Source of the DNA: Thiogranum longum
GTDB taxonomy: Bacteria > Pseudomonadota > Gammaproteobacteria > DSM-19610
Assembly (NCBI RefSeq): GCF_004339085.1
Contig: NZ_SMFX01000001.1
Coordinates: 1,744,242 to 1,808,241, forward strand
Length of the DNA: 64,000 nucleotides
Direction of reading: 5' to 3'
A model generated the notes under the pieces. It had not been told where the DNA came from. It searched no databases and saw only the letters and a list, made by a program, of their open reading frames with translations. Position numbers and translations under genes: made by a program. Shown here piece by piece: positions 51,455-60,800 of the stretch. Position 1 is the first letter of the stretch, and each line of letters opens with the position of its first letter.

Positions 51455-52960
51455 TCAGGCTGTTTCCTCTTTCGGAAGCACTTCACCAGCCACTGCCTCG
51501 GCCTGCACCTCCTCCACTTTTGGGCTGCCGGGCCGCTTTCCGGAAGGATCCGTAAACCGGTCATTCAGCGTTTGCACCAGTCGATTGGCACTGCTGACAA
51601 GGGACTTCAGCGTACGACGGTTACGCCGCGACCATCCGACAGGATCCGGTGAAAAAATACTGTGCAGTACTCCGGTATTTCGTTTGAAAGCACGCTTCAG
51701 GCACTCACACTCCTCACCGACATAACGCCGTTGAATACTGTCTATAACACTGGCGGCAGCCGATCGGCGGGCGCGAAAATGCAGGAAAAGCGCTATAATA
51801 ACCAGTAAGGTACCAGCTCCCAGCATCATGGTCGGCTCTGTCATCACCTGCTGCACACTGTTGTCGAGCATCGATTTCATATCCTGCGGCAGGAAGCGGC
51901 TTCCCACAACGGCAAGCCCGACCAGCAATAACCAGCCCGCATCACGTATCAGTACCTGGCGCCGCCAGCGCACAATCAGTTTACGTATGTGCGGAACATA
52001 GTAATCTTCAATTTCTCGCACACGTTTTTCCAGCGCGCCAACAATTCGATAGGCCCGTTCCACGCTGACTTGCTCTACCCGGTTGAGAATTTCGCTCAGG
52101 TCCTGGTCACGCTTCCACTCGAAACGACGACGCAGTGATTCATTTTCGATCGGGACTGAAGCTTCCTGATCATAGATGGTATAAAAGCGTCCAGCTGTTA
52201 ACCCTTCCCTGGCCAATGCCCGCTGCCAGGCGCCGATCACCTCTTCCGGGTTATCTTCCCGTGCGGTTGTATCGATCTGGTTGAGGATATACAAAAACTT
52301 GCTGCTGTCCGCCCGGTCTTTGGTAGCGCCAACCAGGTGTGCAAGCGTATCGCTCATGGCGCCAGGCTCGGGATGACGCGCATCAAAAAACACCAGCACC
52401 AGGTCTGACAGGTCAATAATATGGTTTGTCAGACGCAGGGTCGCCGAACGCTGTTCATCAGCATCAAAGCCGGGGGAGTCTATCAGGATCCGCCCCTTGA
52501 GCTTTTCACTGTTACAAGTCTTTAACTGAAGGTAGGCATCGATGCGGCGACCCTGTCCATTCTCGACCTTCTCCAGTTCCTCACTGGTCTGGTAGAACGG
52601 GAAGCGGGGGTCGGCATCAAGCGCCAGGCCCGGCAGAGTACGCGCATCATTGTCACCGCCATAGCAAATTACGGTGAACTTGTCGTCGACGGCCTGGTTT
52701 CCCGTATCCTGAAGCGGGTAAGACAGGTACTGATTTATGAAAGTTGATTTACCCGATGAGAATGTACCCAGCACCGATATCAGTGGCCACCAGGAAATCC
52801 GCGTGGCATAAGACTCACTTCTGTCCAGCAGCCCCATGGCATAACCGACACGTGACAGCTGCCGAAAACCATCCACTGCGGACACCAGTATCGGATTTTC
52901 CTCTTTAAGGTGAAGCTCCAGGCTCTTCAGCCGCTTTCGGATACTTTTATCTGGTCGCAT
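51455..52960 (-). CDS. Dynamin-like GTPase, membrane associated
   Basis: A 501-residue GTPase. G1 P-loop GTFSSGKSTFINQYL near residue 68, G3 DSPGFDADEQ near 160, G4 LNQIDTTARED near 230. Two hydrophobic helices at about residues 340-362 and 376-395 anchor it in the inner membrane; basic helical tail after that. Bacterial dynamin-like proteins of this kind remodel or clamp membranes. The gene lies 22 bases after a membrane coiled-coil partner gene and two genes from a TPR protein, in the sulfur globule locus. Confidence 0.85.
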   Translation of the reverse strand: MRPDKSIRKRLKSLELHLKEENPILVSAVDGFRQLSRVGYAMGLLDRSESYATRISWWPLISVLGTFSSGKSTFINQYLSYPLQDTGNQAVDDKFTVICYGGDNDARTLPGLALDADPRFPFYQTSEELEKVENGQGRRIDAYLQLKTCNSEKLKGRILIDSPGFDADEQRSATLRLTNHIIDLSDLVLVFFDARHPEPGAMSDTLAHLVGATKDRADSSKFLYILNQIDTTAREDNPEEVIGAWQRALAREGLTAGRFYTIYDQEASVPIENESLRRRFEWKRDQDLSEILNRVEQVSVERAYRIVGALEKRVREIEDYYVPHIRKLIVRWRRQVLIRDAGWLLLVGLAVVGSRFLPQDMKSMLDNSVQQVMTEPTMMLGAGTLLVIIALFLHFRARRSAAASVIDSIQRRYVGEECECLKRAFKRNTGVLHSIFSPDPVGWSRRNRRTLKSLVSSANRLVQTLNDRFTDPSGKRPGSPKVEEVQAEAVAGEVLPKEETA

Positions 52961-52982
52961 ATTAGTCCCCTCAGCAGCGCAA

Positions 52983-53552
52983 TCACCAGGGCATGAAATT
53001 ATTCATGAAGCGCATCGGCCCCGATACATTTTCGATATTTCTTCCCATCAACTGCGTATCGTAACGCATGTAATACATCGTATTTGACATGGAATCGATT
53101 GATTGCGTCATATCGCGCATGGTTACCACAATGGCCCCCATGGCTGCATTTTGCTCCTTGATGTCATGACTCATCTGTTGCATATAGTCAGTGATCTTCA
53201 CCATGTTTTTCGCCACGGTATTCATGTTGTTTGTCGTCGATGAAAAGTTCTGGTTGATATTAACCATACTGGTCTGGATATCCGCCATCTGGTAAGTAAT
53301 CTTGTTGATGTCGCTGGTTAACTGGTAGATCAGGAAGAACCCGTAGCCTGCCAGAATAATAAATGCCAGCATGCTCGGGTAGACAACCAGTTCCCAGCGT
53401 CTTGCACTGGCCTCGAAGCTGCGGGCGAACTGGCTCATATACTGGGCCATGTCATTCGCGACCCGATGCTCAGCTTCCAGCGCCGCTTCCTCGACAACCT
53501 GACTGCTGTCAATATCCTCCGGGTCAGATTGGGTTGACTTTTCTTCGGTCAT
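52983..53552 (-). CDS. Membrane coiled-coil protein
   Basis: A 189-residue protein: acidic cytoplasmic tail, one membrane helix (about residues 57-78, PSMLAFIILAGYGFFLIYQL) and a long periplasmic helix of Thr/Asn/Met-rich heptads (INQNFSSTTNNMNTVAKNMV) ending MRFMNNFMPW. I recall similar hypothetical proteins in other sulfur oxidisers. The gene touches the TPR gene (stop and start adjacent) and precedes the dynamin-like GTPase by 22 bases, so it is a probable partner of the GTPase. Confidence 0.75.
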   Translation of the reverse strand: MTEEKSTQSDPEDIDSSQVVEEAALEAEHRVANDMAQYMSQFARSFEASARRWELVVYPSMLAFIILAGYGFFLIYQLTSDINKITYQMADIQTSMVNINQNFSSTTNNMNTVAKNMVKITDYMQQMSHDIKEQNAAMGAIVVTMRDMTQSIDSMSNTMYYMRYDTQLMGRNIENVSGPMRFMNNFMPW

Positions 53553-54650
53553 TCAGCCACCCGCTTGCTGCGTTATCTGCATATCCAACTTACGTGCCTG
53601 CGGCGCACCCAGCCGGTATAAAACCTTTACAAGCTGGCGTGCGCGTGCAGATTCGCCATTAGCGATGAGTAATTGCACTGACCGGGAATAGGCTTCTATC
53701 ACAGGTCCCCGCTGGTGCGTTGCAAAGTAGAAGTTTCCGATTTCACCCCAGACATCCGGATTATCCGGGTAACGTTCAGCAAGTGACTGATACGTTTTCT
53801 CGGCAGCAGGCAGATTGCGCTGCCAAAAATACTGGCGAGCCTTGACCAACTGATCCTGAAGCGCCACATCCACTGTGGTTTCAACCACTACGGCTGGCTC
53901 TTCCACCACCGGTGATGGTGCCGGCCCGGATTTTTCGGCTACACCAGATTCAGACTGTGACGGCCTGAACGCCTGATCCGTTGCCTGATCCGTTGCCTGA
54001 TCCGTTGCCTGATCCGTTGCCTGATCCGTTGCCTGATCCGTTGCCTGATCCGTTGCCTGATCCGTTGCCTGATCCTGGAGTTCAGCCTGATCGCGGTATA
54101 TGACCTGATCCTGAGGCATATCCTGCCCCGGTGCCCTGGACTGAACCTGAGCCGGGACTTGCACCACCACCTCTTCAGCTATTTCTGGCCCCCCTGCTAC
54201 AGCAGCCGTTTCTGGTGACGTTACTGTGGCATCCGGTACTGTCGCTACTGTTTCCGGTGCCCTGGCTGCCATCTCAGGTATCGCCGTGGGCACTTGCTCC
54301 GGAACCTCCGGTGCTACTGCGGCTTCTGGTGGCGCTACCGGCATCACTGCCGGTTCCTGTACATCTTCGGGCACAGGTGCGGCCTCGACCCTCCCGGTTC
54401 GCCCTGTGTCAGGGGCCATCGAGCCGGACATGCTGTTGCCTGTGAACCCGCTACCAGGTGTTTCCGGCGAAGCCTGTTGTTGTGGTATACCCTTCTTGTC
54501 CTGGGCAACCGTACCGGCGTGTTGCTCAGTAGCTGCACGCTTCCCGAACCACTGCGGAAATATCTCGACCCGTTTTGTGTAGACAAAGATGGCTGCCAAA
54601 ACAAATGCAATCAGTAAGCCGTGACTCAGTATTTTTTGTACCAGTTTCAT
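53553..54650 (-). CDS. TPR membrane protein with DQAT tandem repeat
   Basis: A 365-residue protein: N-terminal membrane helix (LLIAFVLAAIFVY, residues about 13-25), a Pro/Ala/Val-rich periplasmic linker, eight copies of DQAT, then a C-terminal TPR-like domain (QLVKARQYFWQRNLPAAEKT, GEIGNFYFATHQRGPVIEAY). The linker likely spans the periplasm and the TPR part binds partners. Its start is 3 bases after the LolA-like gene; the next gene starts one base after its stop. Confidence 0.8.
   Translation of the reverse strand: MKLVQKILSHGLLIAFVLAAIFVYTKRVEIFPQWFGKRAATEQHAGTVAQDKKGIPQQQASPETPGSGFTGNSMSGSMAPDTGRTGRVEAAPVPEDVQEPAVMPVAPPEAAVAPEVPEQVPTAIPEMAARAPETVATVPDATVTSPETAAVAGGPEIAEEVVVQVPAQVQSRAPGQDMPQDQVIYRDQAELQDQATDQATDQATDQATDQATDQATDQATDQATDQAFRPSQSESGVAEKSGPAPSPVVEEPAVVVETTVDVALQDQLVKARQYFWQRNLPAAEKTYQSLAERYPDNPDVWGEIGNFYFATHQRGPVIEAYSRSVQLLIANGESARARQLVKVLYRLGAPQARKLDMQITQQAGG
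53971..54066 (-). repeat. Eight identical 12-bp tandem repeats (DQAT)
   Basis: GCCTGATCCGTT is repeated eight times without a single change over 96 bases, with a ninth partial copy following. It encodes DQAT tetrapeptides in frame. Perfect identity suggests recent slippage growth, so the number is probably variable between strains. Confidence 0.96.
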
Positions 54651-54653
54651 CGC

Positions 54654-55436
54654 CTAATGCCTGCCAGTCTGTAATTCCTGTTTACCCGCGTCATCTTCAA
54701 TGAGGCGGTAGTCTTCCGGCACATGGAACAGTTCTGCCGGCTGTTTTCCAATCTGTATATCCTTTATTTCCCGAATGTAGCCGCCGGGACGCTCTTCGCG
54801 AACAATCATTCCCAGCTCGGGGTCGTACCACAGGTTAGTCACATAGTGCTCACCCTCGGATGGCGCTGTGGTACGTTGCCAGTGCTCTGCCATTCGTCCA
54901 TTCAACTGCTCGATATCGATCAACATCAGTTCGGACACCGACCCATCCGGCCATACATCACGTAGTGACATCAATCGTTCATCATCAATCCAGTGCAAAC
55001 TTCGTAGTCGTTCTCCCTTGCGCTCGACTGTCACTTCCCAGCGCGATACCGGTCTTCCATAGACCTCCTCGTTACCAAGCTTTCTACACTGCCCTTCTGC
55101 AAGCACCGAACAGGGGTTACTGTCTCCGGGCGGAAGGAGTGGATTAATCATCTTGCCCGCTGGAAGAGCACGCTGCATGTAGAGTTTCTGCTGTGGAACA
55201 AGTAACAGGATCCGGCCGTTTTCCAGATCATATATCTCTACAATATCCAGCTCTTTCTTGCGGTACTCCATCCGTACACGATTATCTCCAACAAACACTT
55301 TTGCCTGTCGTAGCCGGCCATCGGGTGCTGACTGTAAGGTCCGCCCTGAAAACTGGATGCCAGATGCCGCATTACCGTTTCCATAACCGACTGTCCACAG
55401 CCCAAAAACCAGGATGATCCCTGCAACCCATTTCAC
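54654..55436 (-). CDS. Periplasmic protein with LolA-like fold
   Basis: A 260-residue exported protein: signal peptide ending near GNAASGIQ, then beta strands (KVFVGDNRVRMEYRKKELDI, GRILLLVPQQKLYM, WEVTVERKGERLRSLHWIDD) and a C-terminal strand/helix. The pattern resembles LolA/LolB and DUF4412 proteins, which bind lipid tails. It contains one cysteine pair (CSVLAEGQC). It lies between the sulfur globule protein gene and the TPR gene in the same direction. Confidence 0.7.
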   Translation of the reverse strand: MKWVAGIILVFGLWTVGYGNGNAASGIQFSGRTLQSAPDGRLRQAKVFVGDNRVRMEYRKKELDIVEIYDLENGRILLLVPQQKLYMQRALPAGKMINPLLPPGDSNPCSVLAEGQCRKLGNEEVYGRPVSRWEVTVERKGERLRSLHWIDDERLMSLRDVWPDGSVSELMLIDIEQLNGRMAEHWQRTTAPSEGEHYVTNLWYDPELGMIVREERPGGYIREIKDIQIGKQPAELFHVPEDYRLIEDDAGKQELQTGRH

Positions 55437-55474
55437 AAGTAAGAACCCCTCCTGATCATCAGCCGGCCGGACTT

Positions 55475-55502
55475 ACGGGTCTGCACCCCTGTGCAGACCC
55501 GT
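55475..55502 (-). other. Hairpin after the sulfur globule protein gene
   Basis: Perfect 12-bp stem ACGGGTCTGCAC/GTGCAGACCCGT with 4-base loop, 13 bases after the sulfur globule protein stop on the minus strand. Only TAAG, no T-run, follows. It likely protects the globule protein message or limits read-through into downstream genes, giving strong expression of the structural protein and weaker expression of the rest. Confidence 0.8.
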
Positions 55503-55515
55503 ACCCATCAGGCCT

Positions 55516-56007
55516 TTACTTGTTGGCCGGAGCAGGAGGAGCAGATGGTGCCTGGGGAGGACCATAGGGGCCACCGTAGGGGCCACCCGGGCCACCCGGG
55601 CGACCGTAGGGTGCGCCATAAGGTCCCGGTCCACCATAGCCCGGTCCACCATAGCCTGGCCCACCATAGCCCGGTCCATAACCATAGCCAGGACCGCCAT
55701 AGCCACCATAGTTATTACCGTAGCCACGACCATAGTAGTCGTTGTATCCACGACCATAACCGCGACCGGAACCACGGCCGGAACCACGTCCGCTGAAGCC
55801 CATACTGAAGTCGCCATCACCGAACATGTCGCCGCTGCCGTCTCCATAGCCGTTGTTATTGTTACCCCAGCCGCTATTGTTACCCCAGCCATTGTTGCCC
55901 CATCCGTTGTTGTTCCAGGGGCCCCACCATGCATTGGCAGACGTCATAGGTAGTGCTGTAACACCGGCCAACATTGCTGCAATTACAGTTTTTTTCAAGT
56001 TGATCAT
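55516..56007 (-). CDS. Sulfur globule protein
   Basis: A 163-residue exported protein: signal peptide ending near TSANAWWGPW, then Gly/Asn/Trp (NNNGWGNNGWGNN), Gly/Arg and Gly/Tyr/Pro repeats (YGGPGYGGPGYGG) and a Pro/Ala tail. This composition and the AWWGP start of the mature part match the Sgp proteins that coat intracellular (periplasmic) sulfur globules in Chromatiaceae. Start at 56007 chosen for GGAGG before it; the frame upstream gives 34 residues without a ribosome site. It implies that this organism stores elemental sulfur. Confidence 0.85.
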   Translation of the reverse strand: MINLKKTVIAAMLAGVTALPMTSANAWWGPWNNNGWGNNGWGNNSGWGNNNNGYGDGSGDMFGDGDFSMGFSGRGSGRGSGRGYGRGYNDYYGRGYGNNYGGYGGPGYGYGPGYGGPGYGGPGYGGPGPYGAPYGRPGGPGGPYGGPYGPPQAPSAPPAPANK

Positions 56008-56182
56008 TTCGGTACCTCCGATCTGAACGTTAAAAATAGAAGCACGGACCATCCGTACTGCCAGTTGCTCCCCTTGTTGGGTTAACGCTACGAAAAACGA
56101 GGGGAACAAACGTTCTTCGTTAGCCGATCCAGATCTCCAGGATTTGGATACTGCTATTTTCCTAATCTGTTTTCATAAACCA
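56008..56182 (-). promoter_or_regulatory. Promoter region of the sulfur globule gene (unresolved)
   Basis: A 175-base gap before the sulfur globule gene, too long to be only operon spacing. It has an imperfect inverted repeat near 56126-56149 (ATCCAGATC and its near complement) and a stem CCCCT/AGGGG around 56074-56104. GGAGG precedes the start at 56007. I could not pick a certain promoter. Confidence 0.4.
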
Positions 56183-56806
56183 TTACCAGTAACCCGGCCA
56201 TCCCATACCAGGCCAGGCTGGAGCGTATGCACCTCCCGGGGCAGCAGGGTAGTACCCCGGGTATCCTCTGCCACCATAAGGCGGATAGGCAGGTGTACCA
56301 AAACTGCTGCCTGACAAGCGATCGTATGGCGCCACGGGCCGGTAAAGCGGAACAGCCTGTTGAGCAACGGGTGCCCTGGGCTGGGCAGCAGGCACCGGAT
56401 CCAGTGGTCGATAACGGGAACCGGTCGCCGGTTGTGTATATTGAGGTCTCGGTGGCTCTGGCTGCCCCCACTGTTGCGTACGGTACTGCCCGTAACGTTC
56501 CGGCTGAGTTTTGACAGCCCATGGGTTACTGCTGTCTGTTTCAACAGGCTGAGGCCGGGGCTGCGGTGGTGTGATGTACTGAGGCTGCACCACCGGCAAA
56601 GGCAACTGTGCAGCTGGAATCTGTACGACGATTGCCTGCGGCGGCTTTTCCGGTCTTTGCTCAACCTTTTGTCGCGGTTCATCATTACTGCATGCACTCA
56701 TTGCCAGGATAACCAGTGTCGTAATGACACACTTCAACGTATGGCGGTTTTTCCGTGCCCCTTCAGGTAGTGCAAATCCGCCTACCTGTTGAGAGTCGGT
56801 GCTCAT
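56183..56806 (-). CDS. Pro/Tyr/Gly-rich membrane-anchored or lipoprotein-like protein
   Basis: A 207-residue protein. Residues about 27-40 form one hydrophobic segment ending in ILAMSACSND, which looks like a lipobox although the N-terminus before it is unusually long (about 26 residues). The rest is rich in P, Q, R and Y, ending with PGGAYAPAWPGMGWPGYW. The composition resembles the neighbouring sulfur globule protein. ATG at 56806 is preferred (AGAGG before it); a GTG six codons earlier is the alternative. It is 3 bases after the gene at 56828. Confidence 0.65.
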   Translation of the reverse strand: MSTDSQQVGGFALPEGARKNRHTLKCVITTLVILAMSACSNDEPRQKVEQRPEKPPQAIVVQIPAAQLPLPVVQPQYITPPQPRPQPVETDSSNPWAVKTQPERYGQYRTQQWGQPEPPRPQYTQPATGSRYRPLDPVPAAQPRAPVAQQAVPLYRPVAPYDRLSGSSFGTPAYPPYGGRGYPGYYPAAPGGAYAPAWPGMGWPGYW

Positions 56807-56827
56807 ACGCGCCTCTTTGCTCACACT

Positions 56828-57748
56828 TTAGCGTGCCGGTGGCTGACCACCTGCCGCCGGTGCCGGATACTGTGGGTAACCCCAGCCTGGTCCCCGGTTT
56901 CCGTACTGCGGTGGCGGGTAGCCGTAGCCATAGCCGTAACCGCGAGGTGGATAGCCGTAGGCCGGTGCTGGTGCTGGTTGTTGTTGTGGCGCCGGTGCAG
57001 CCGCTTGCGGTGCAGGCTGTGTCGTGGCAGGCTGCGCAGGTACTTCAGTTTGTGGACGATATTGCTCCCGAGCCTGCATATGTTGTTCCTGTCGGGCCTT
57101 CATCTGTTCAAAGCGCTTCTCATGCTCGGCTTTCAGCTGTTGCATGCGCTTTTCCTGCTCGGCTTTTTGTTGCTCCCAACGTTTCTCCTGCTCCGCCTTC
57201 TGCTGCTCCCAGCGTTTCTGTACATCATCAGGAACCTGCATTTGTTTTCGCTCAGGTGGAGACATGGCCTGGCGTTGCCGGTTGAATTCCGCTTCACTTT
57301 GCGCCTCCATGGCATCCATACGCTTTTGCATTTCCTCAACGCGCTTTTTCATCTCGGCTTCACGTTGCTGATAATACTGGTCCATCTGTTTACGATGCGC
57401 GTCCTGTCTTTCATTAAATTGCTGACGCGTTAGTGAACCCTGCCCGTTACTCCCGGAGAAATCTGCCGGCATTCCAGGTGGCATAGCTTGCCGTGCACCC
57501 TCCAGGGCGGGATCCGGCCGGAAGTTTGGAGCACTTGCTCCAGGCGGGGGGCCGTAAGGTCCTGGTGGTGGTGGAACTGCACCGGGAGCGGCATAGGGAT
57601 TCCATGCCCCCTGGGCAGAAGGCGCTGCTGCAGCCGTTGCATTTTGATCTGCCATTACAACCGGTGTCAGCAGCAGACCCGAGATTGATACCGCCAGCAA
57701 CATCCGCATGTGCCGGCCTGCCTGATTCAATTTAAGTTTTGTGATCAC
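56828..57748 (-). CDS. Secreted coiled-coil protein with Pro/Gly/Tyr-rich ends
   Basis: A 306-residue protein: signal peptide ending near VVMADQNA, a Pro/Ala-rich part, a central helix of about 130 residues with repeats of RWEQQKAEQEK type, and a C-terminus of GYGYGYPPPQYGN and similar. The mix of Gly/Tyr/Pro with a coiled coil fits a structural protein on a surface. GTG start with GGAGGG 6 bases before it. First gene of the row that holds the sulfur globule protein. Confidence 0.7.
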   Translation of the reverse strand: MITKLKLNQAGRHMRMLLAVSISGLLLTPVVMADQNATAAAAPSAQGAWNPYAAPGAVPPPPGPYGPPPGASAPNFRPDPALEGARQAMPPGMPADFSGSNGQGSLTRQQFNERQDAHRKQMDQYYQQREAEMKKRVEEMQKRMDAMEAQSEAEFNRQRQAMSPPERKQMQVPDDVQKRWEQQKAEQEKRWEQQKAEQEKRMQQLKAEHEKRFEQMKARQEQHMQAREQYRPQTEVPAQPATTQPAPQAAAPAPQQQPAPAPAYGYPPRGYGYGYGYPPPQYGNRGPGWGYPQYPAPAAGGQPPAR

Positions 57749-57825
57749 GTCATGCCCTCCGCGCCAAGCGCCTTTTCCATTTCATTACTGAACAAAGTTT
57801 CCAGTATTTCTGCCTGTCACAGCCA

Positions 57826-60800
57826 CTATGTTTCTGCCTGCTTATGTGCGTCTTCTTCCGCAATGCGGTGCTCCAGAACATCACAACCATGTCTGCGGAA
57901 ACGTTTTTCGGCACTGATACATCCCATCGGAATCACGATCAGGGTGAACAGTGTTGCCACACCACCGCCGAACATAAGAGACACCGCCATGCCGTTGAAT
58001 ATCGGGTCGGTCAATATGGCAGCTGCACCGGCCATCATTGTCAGTGAAGTAATCAGGATAGGACGAAGACGTGTTTTTGCAGCATCAACTGCGGCTTCGC
58101 GAATATCCTTTCCGTTTTCTACTTCGATCTTGACGAACTCAACAAGCAAAATTGAAATACGCACGATAATTCCACCCAAAGCAATCATTCCGATCATCGA
58201 TGTTGCAGTGAATTCTGCACCCATAATCCAGTGCCCTGGTATGATCCCGATCAAGGTTAGTGGTATTGGTGCCATAATTAATCCGGCCAGTGCGTAGTCA
58301 CGGAACTCAACAACGATGAGTCCATAGATCAGCAGCATTGCCGCCATAAACGCCAGCCCCATATCACGGAATGTTTCATAGGTGACCGTCCACTCGCCCG
58401 TCCACTCAATACCCGAGTGAAGATCGTTGTCGGGTGGCCCAAGCAGGTTCATCGGCATACCACCCATCACTACCCCGTCCGGTGTGGTGTATTCACTGAT
58501 CAGATCCTCAACATTGAACATGCCGTAAATCGGGGCACCGAGACGACCGGTCATTTCACCGGTGACATATTCCACACCACGGAGATCCTTGTGGTAGATA
58601 TAGGGATCCTCAAGGTGCTTGACGAACGTCCCGAGCTCTCCCAGCGGAATATTCGTTCCATCTGTAGCGGGAATAGGAAGATTGGCCAGTTGCGAGATTC
58701 GTGCACGTACCGACAGGGGCGCCTGTATCACGATATAGGTAGGTTCAAGTGGTGCACCGCGTTTCACATCGCCCAGTTTGTAACCACCCATAGCCATAGC
58801 CAGGTTGCGATTGACCGCTTCTACCGTAACGCCAACCCGGGTTGCCTTTTCACGGTCGACTTCAAACTTCCAGTAGGTATAGGGATCTGCCATATAAGTA
58901 TCGACATCTACCAGGCCTTCAGCCTGCTGGAACATGGTTTCCAGGTCGCGGGCGACCTGGCGACGCGTTATCGGGTCAGGGCCATGCACTTCGGCAACAA
59001 CAGTTTGCAAAACCGGCGGGCCCGGCGGCATTTCGACTACCTGGATACGCGCACCCATTTTTTCAGCAACAGGATCCAGCAACTCGCGTGCCACCACCGA
59101 CAACTCGTGACTGGTTCTTTCACGATCATGCTTGTCCAGCAGCATGACCTGGATATCGCCCATCCAGGGTTTCTGGCGCAGGTAATAGTGGCGCACCAGT
59201 CCGTTAAAATTGAAAGGTGATGCTGTACCGACATAAGTCTGGATCGCTATGACTTCCGGTATTTCAGCACGCATACGCTCGGACAGTTGATGTATGACAT
59301 TGGCGGTAACCGGCAACGCAGTCCCTTCCGGCATGTTGACAACCACATTGAATTCCGGCTTGTTGTCGAACGGCAACATCTTTACAGCGACAACCTGGAA
59401 ATAAAACAGGCTGCACACACCGGCAGTCATGACAATGACACTAACAAGAAAAGTAATTCCCAGTTTGCGATTGTTGATCAATGGCCGGATAAGTGGCTCG
59501 TATATCTTGCCGATAATTTCATGGGTACGCTTTTCACGTGCTTCGGCTTTCCGGAAGGCCTTGACACTCGACGGACGGACACGAACCGCGAACCATGGCG
59601 TGAATATAAAGGCCGCCAACAGTGAAAAGAACATGGCGGCAGAACCCAGTACCGGAATCGGTCTCATGTAGGGCCCCATCAAACCACTTACCCAACCCAT
59701 CGGCAACAACGCCGAGATGATCGTCATGGTCGCCAGAATGGTCGGGTTACCGACCTCTCGAACGGCATCGATGGCAATACCCACCGTGGTACGCCCAGCT
59801 TCCATCCAGCGGCGGAATATATTCTCCACCACAACCGTTGCATCATCGACCAGAATACCGATGGAAAATATCAGGGCGAACAGGCTGACACGGTTGATGC
59901 TGTAGTCGAGCACCCAGGCGGCCCAGACCGTAATGAGAATAACAATCGGGATAACGGTAATGACCACAAAGGCTGCGCGAGTACCCAGGCCAATCAGGCA
60001 GAGAATTGCCACGGCAACGGCAGCTTCGAACAAGGCCAGCAACAGTTCATTGACCTTGTCATTCGCGGTCTTGCCATAGTCACGGGTAATCGTGACACGT
60101 ACATTGTCAGGGATCAGGTGGCCTTGCAGAAGTTCCAGTTTGGCGATGACATCATTTGCCACTGTGACGCCATTTGTCCCTTCCTTCTTGGCCAGAGCAA
60201 TGGTTACAGCCGGTTCACTGTTCGCCATTTCCTCATGGTCTACACCCGCCTGACCGGTCGAGTAAGCCACTATCTGGTGTGGTTCTTCCGGGCTGTGTAC
60301 AACCTTTGCTACATCGCGAATATAGATCGGGGCACCACCGCGGGTTGCCACCACAAGGCTGCCGATTTCATCGGCGCTATGAAGAAACGCGCCGGTATAA
60401 ACAGTGTATGCATTGTCACTGGCTTCCAGCGAACCGGCTTTCATCTGCTGGTTGGCCGCGCGTATGGTCTGCGCCAACTGGTCCAGCGTCAGGTTAAACC
60501 CGGCCAGTCGTTCCGGGTTGACCTCGATCTGCACCTGCTCAGCACGACCACCGACCACGAACCCTTGACCGGAATCAGGCACCTCGCGCAAGCGTTGCAG
60601 AACATCCACCCCAAGCGTGCGCAACGCAGCATCGTCAACTGAATCCGAAGACAGGGTGATCGTCACCACGGGGACATCGTTGATACCTTTCGGCTTCACC
60701 AGTGGCATGGCCACGCCTGGCGGTATCTTGTCCAGGTTTGACTGAATCTTGTCATGGACCTTGACGATGGAGGGTCCCAGTGGCTCACCGACAAGAAACC

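Noticed and set aside
53971..54066. Possible CRISPR array (regular short repeats, Cas6-like gene in the same window)
   Set aside because: The unit is 12 bases with no spacers and is inside a coding sequence; no true CRISPR array is visible in the window.
55475..55502. Intrinsic terminator after the sulfur globule gene
   Set aside because: The stem is strong but no T-run follows on the minus strand, so it is listed as a hairpin, not a terminator.
55473..55934. Minus-strand open frame rich in Ala/Thr/Val/Met in another phase of the sulfur globule gene
   Set aside because: Product of translating Gly/Tyr repeats in the wrong phase; the correct phase has a signal peptide and Gly/Tyr composition.
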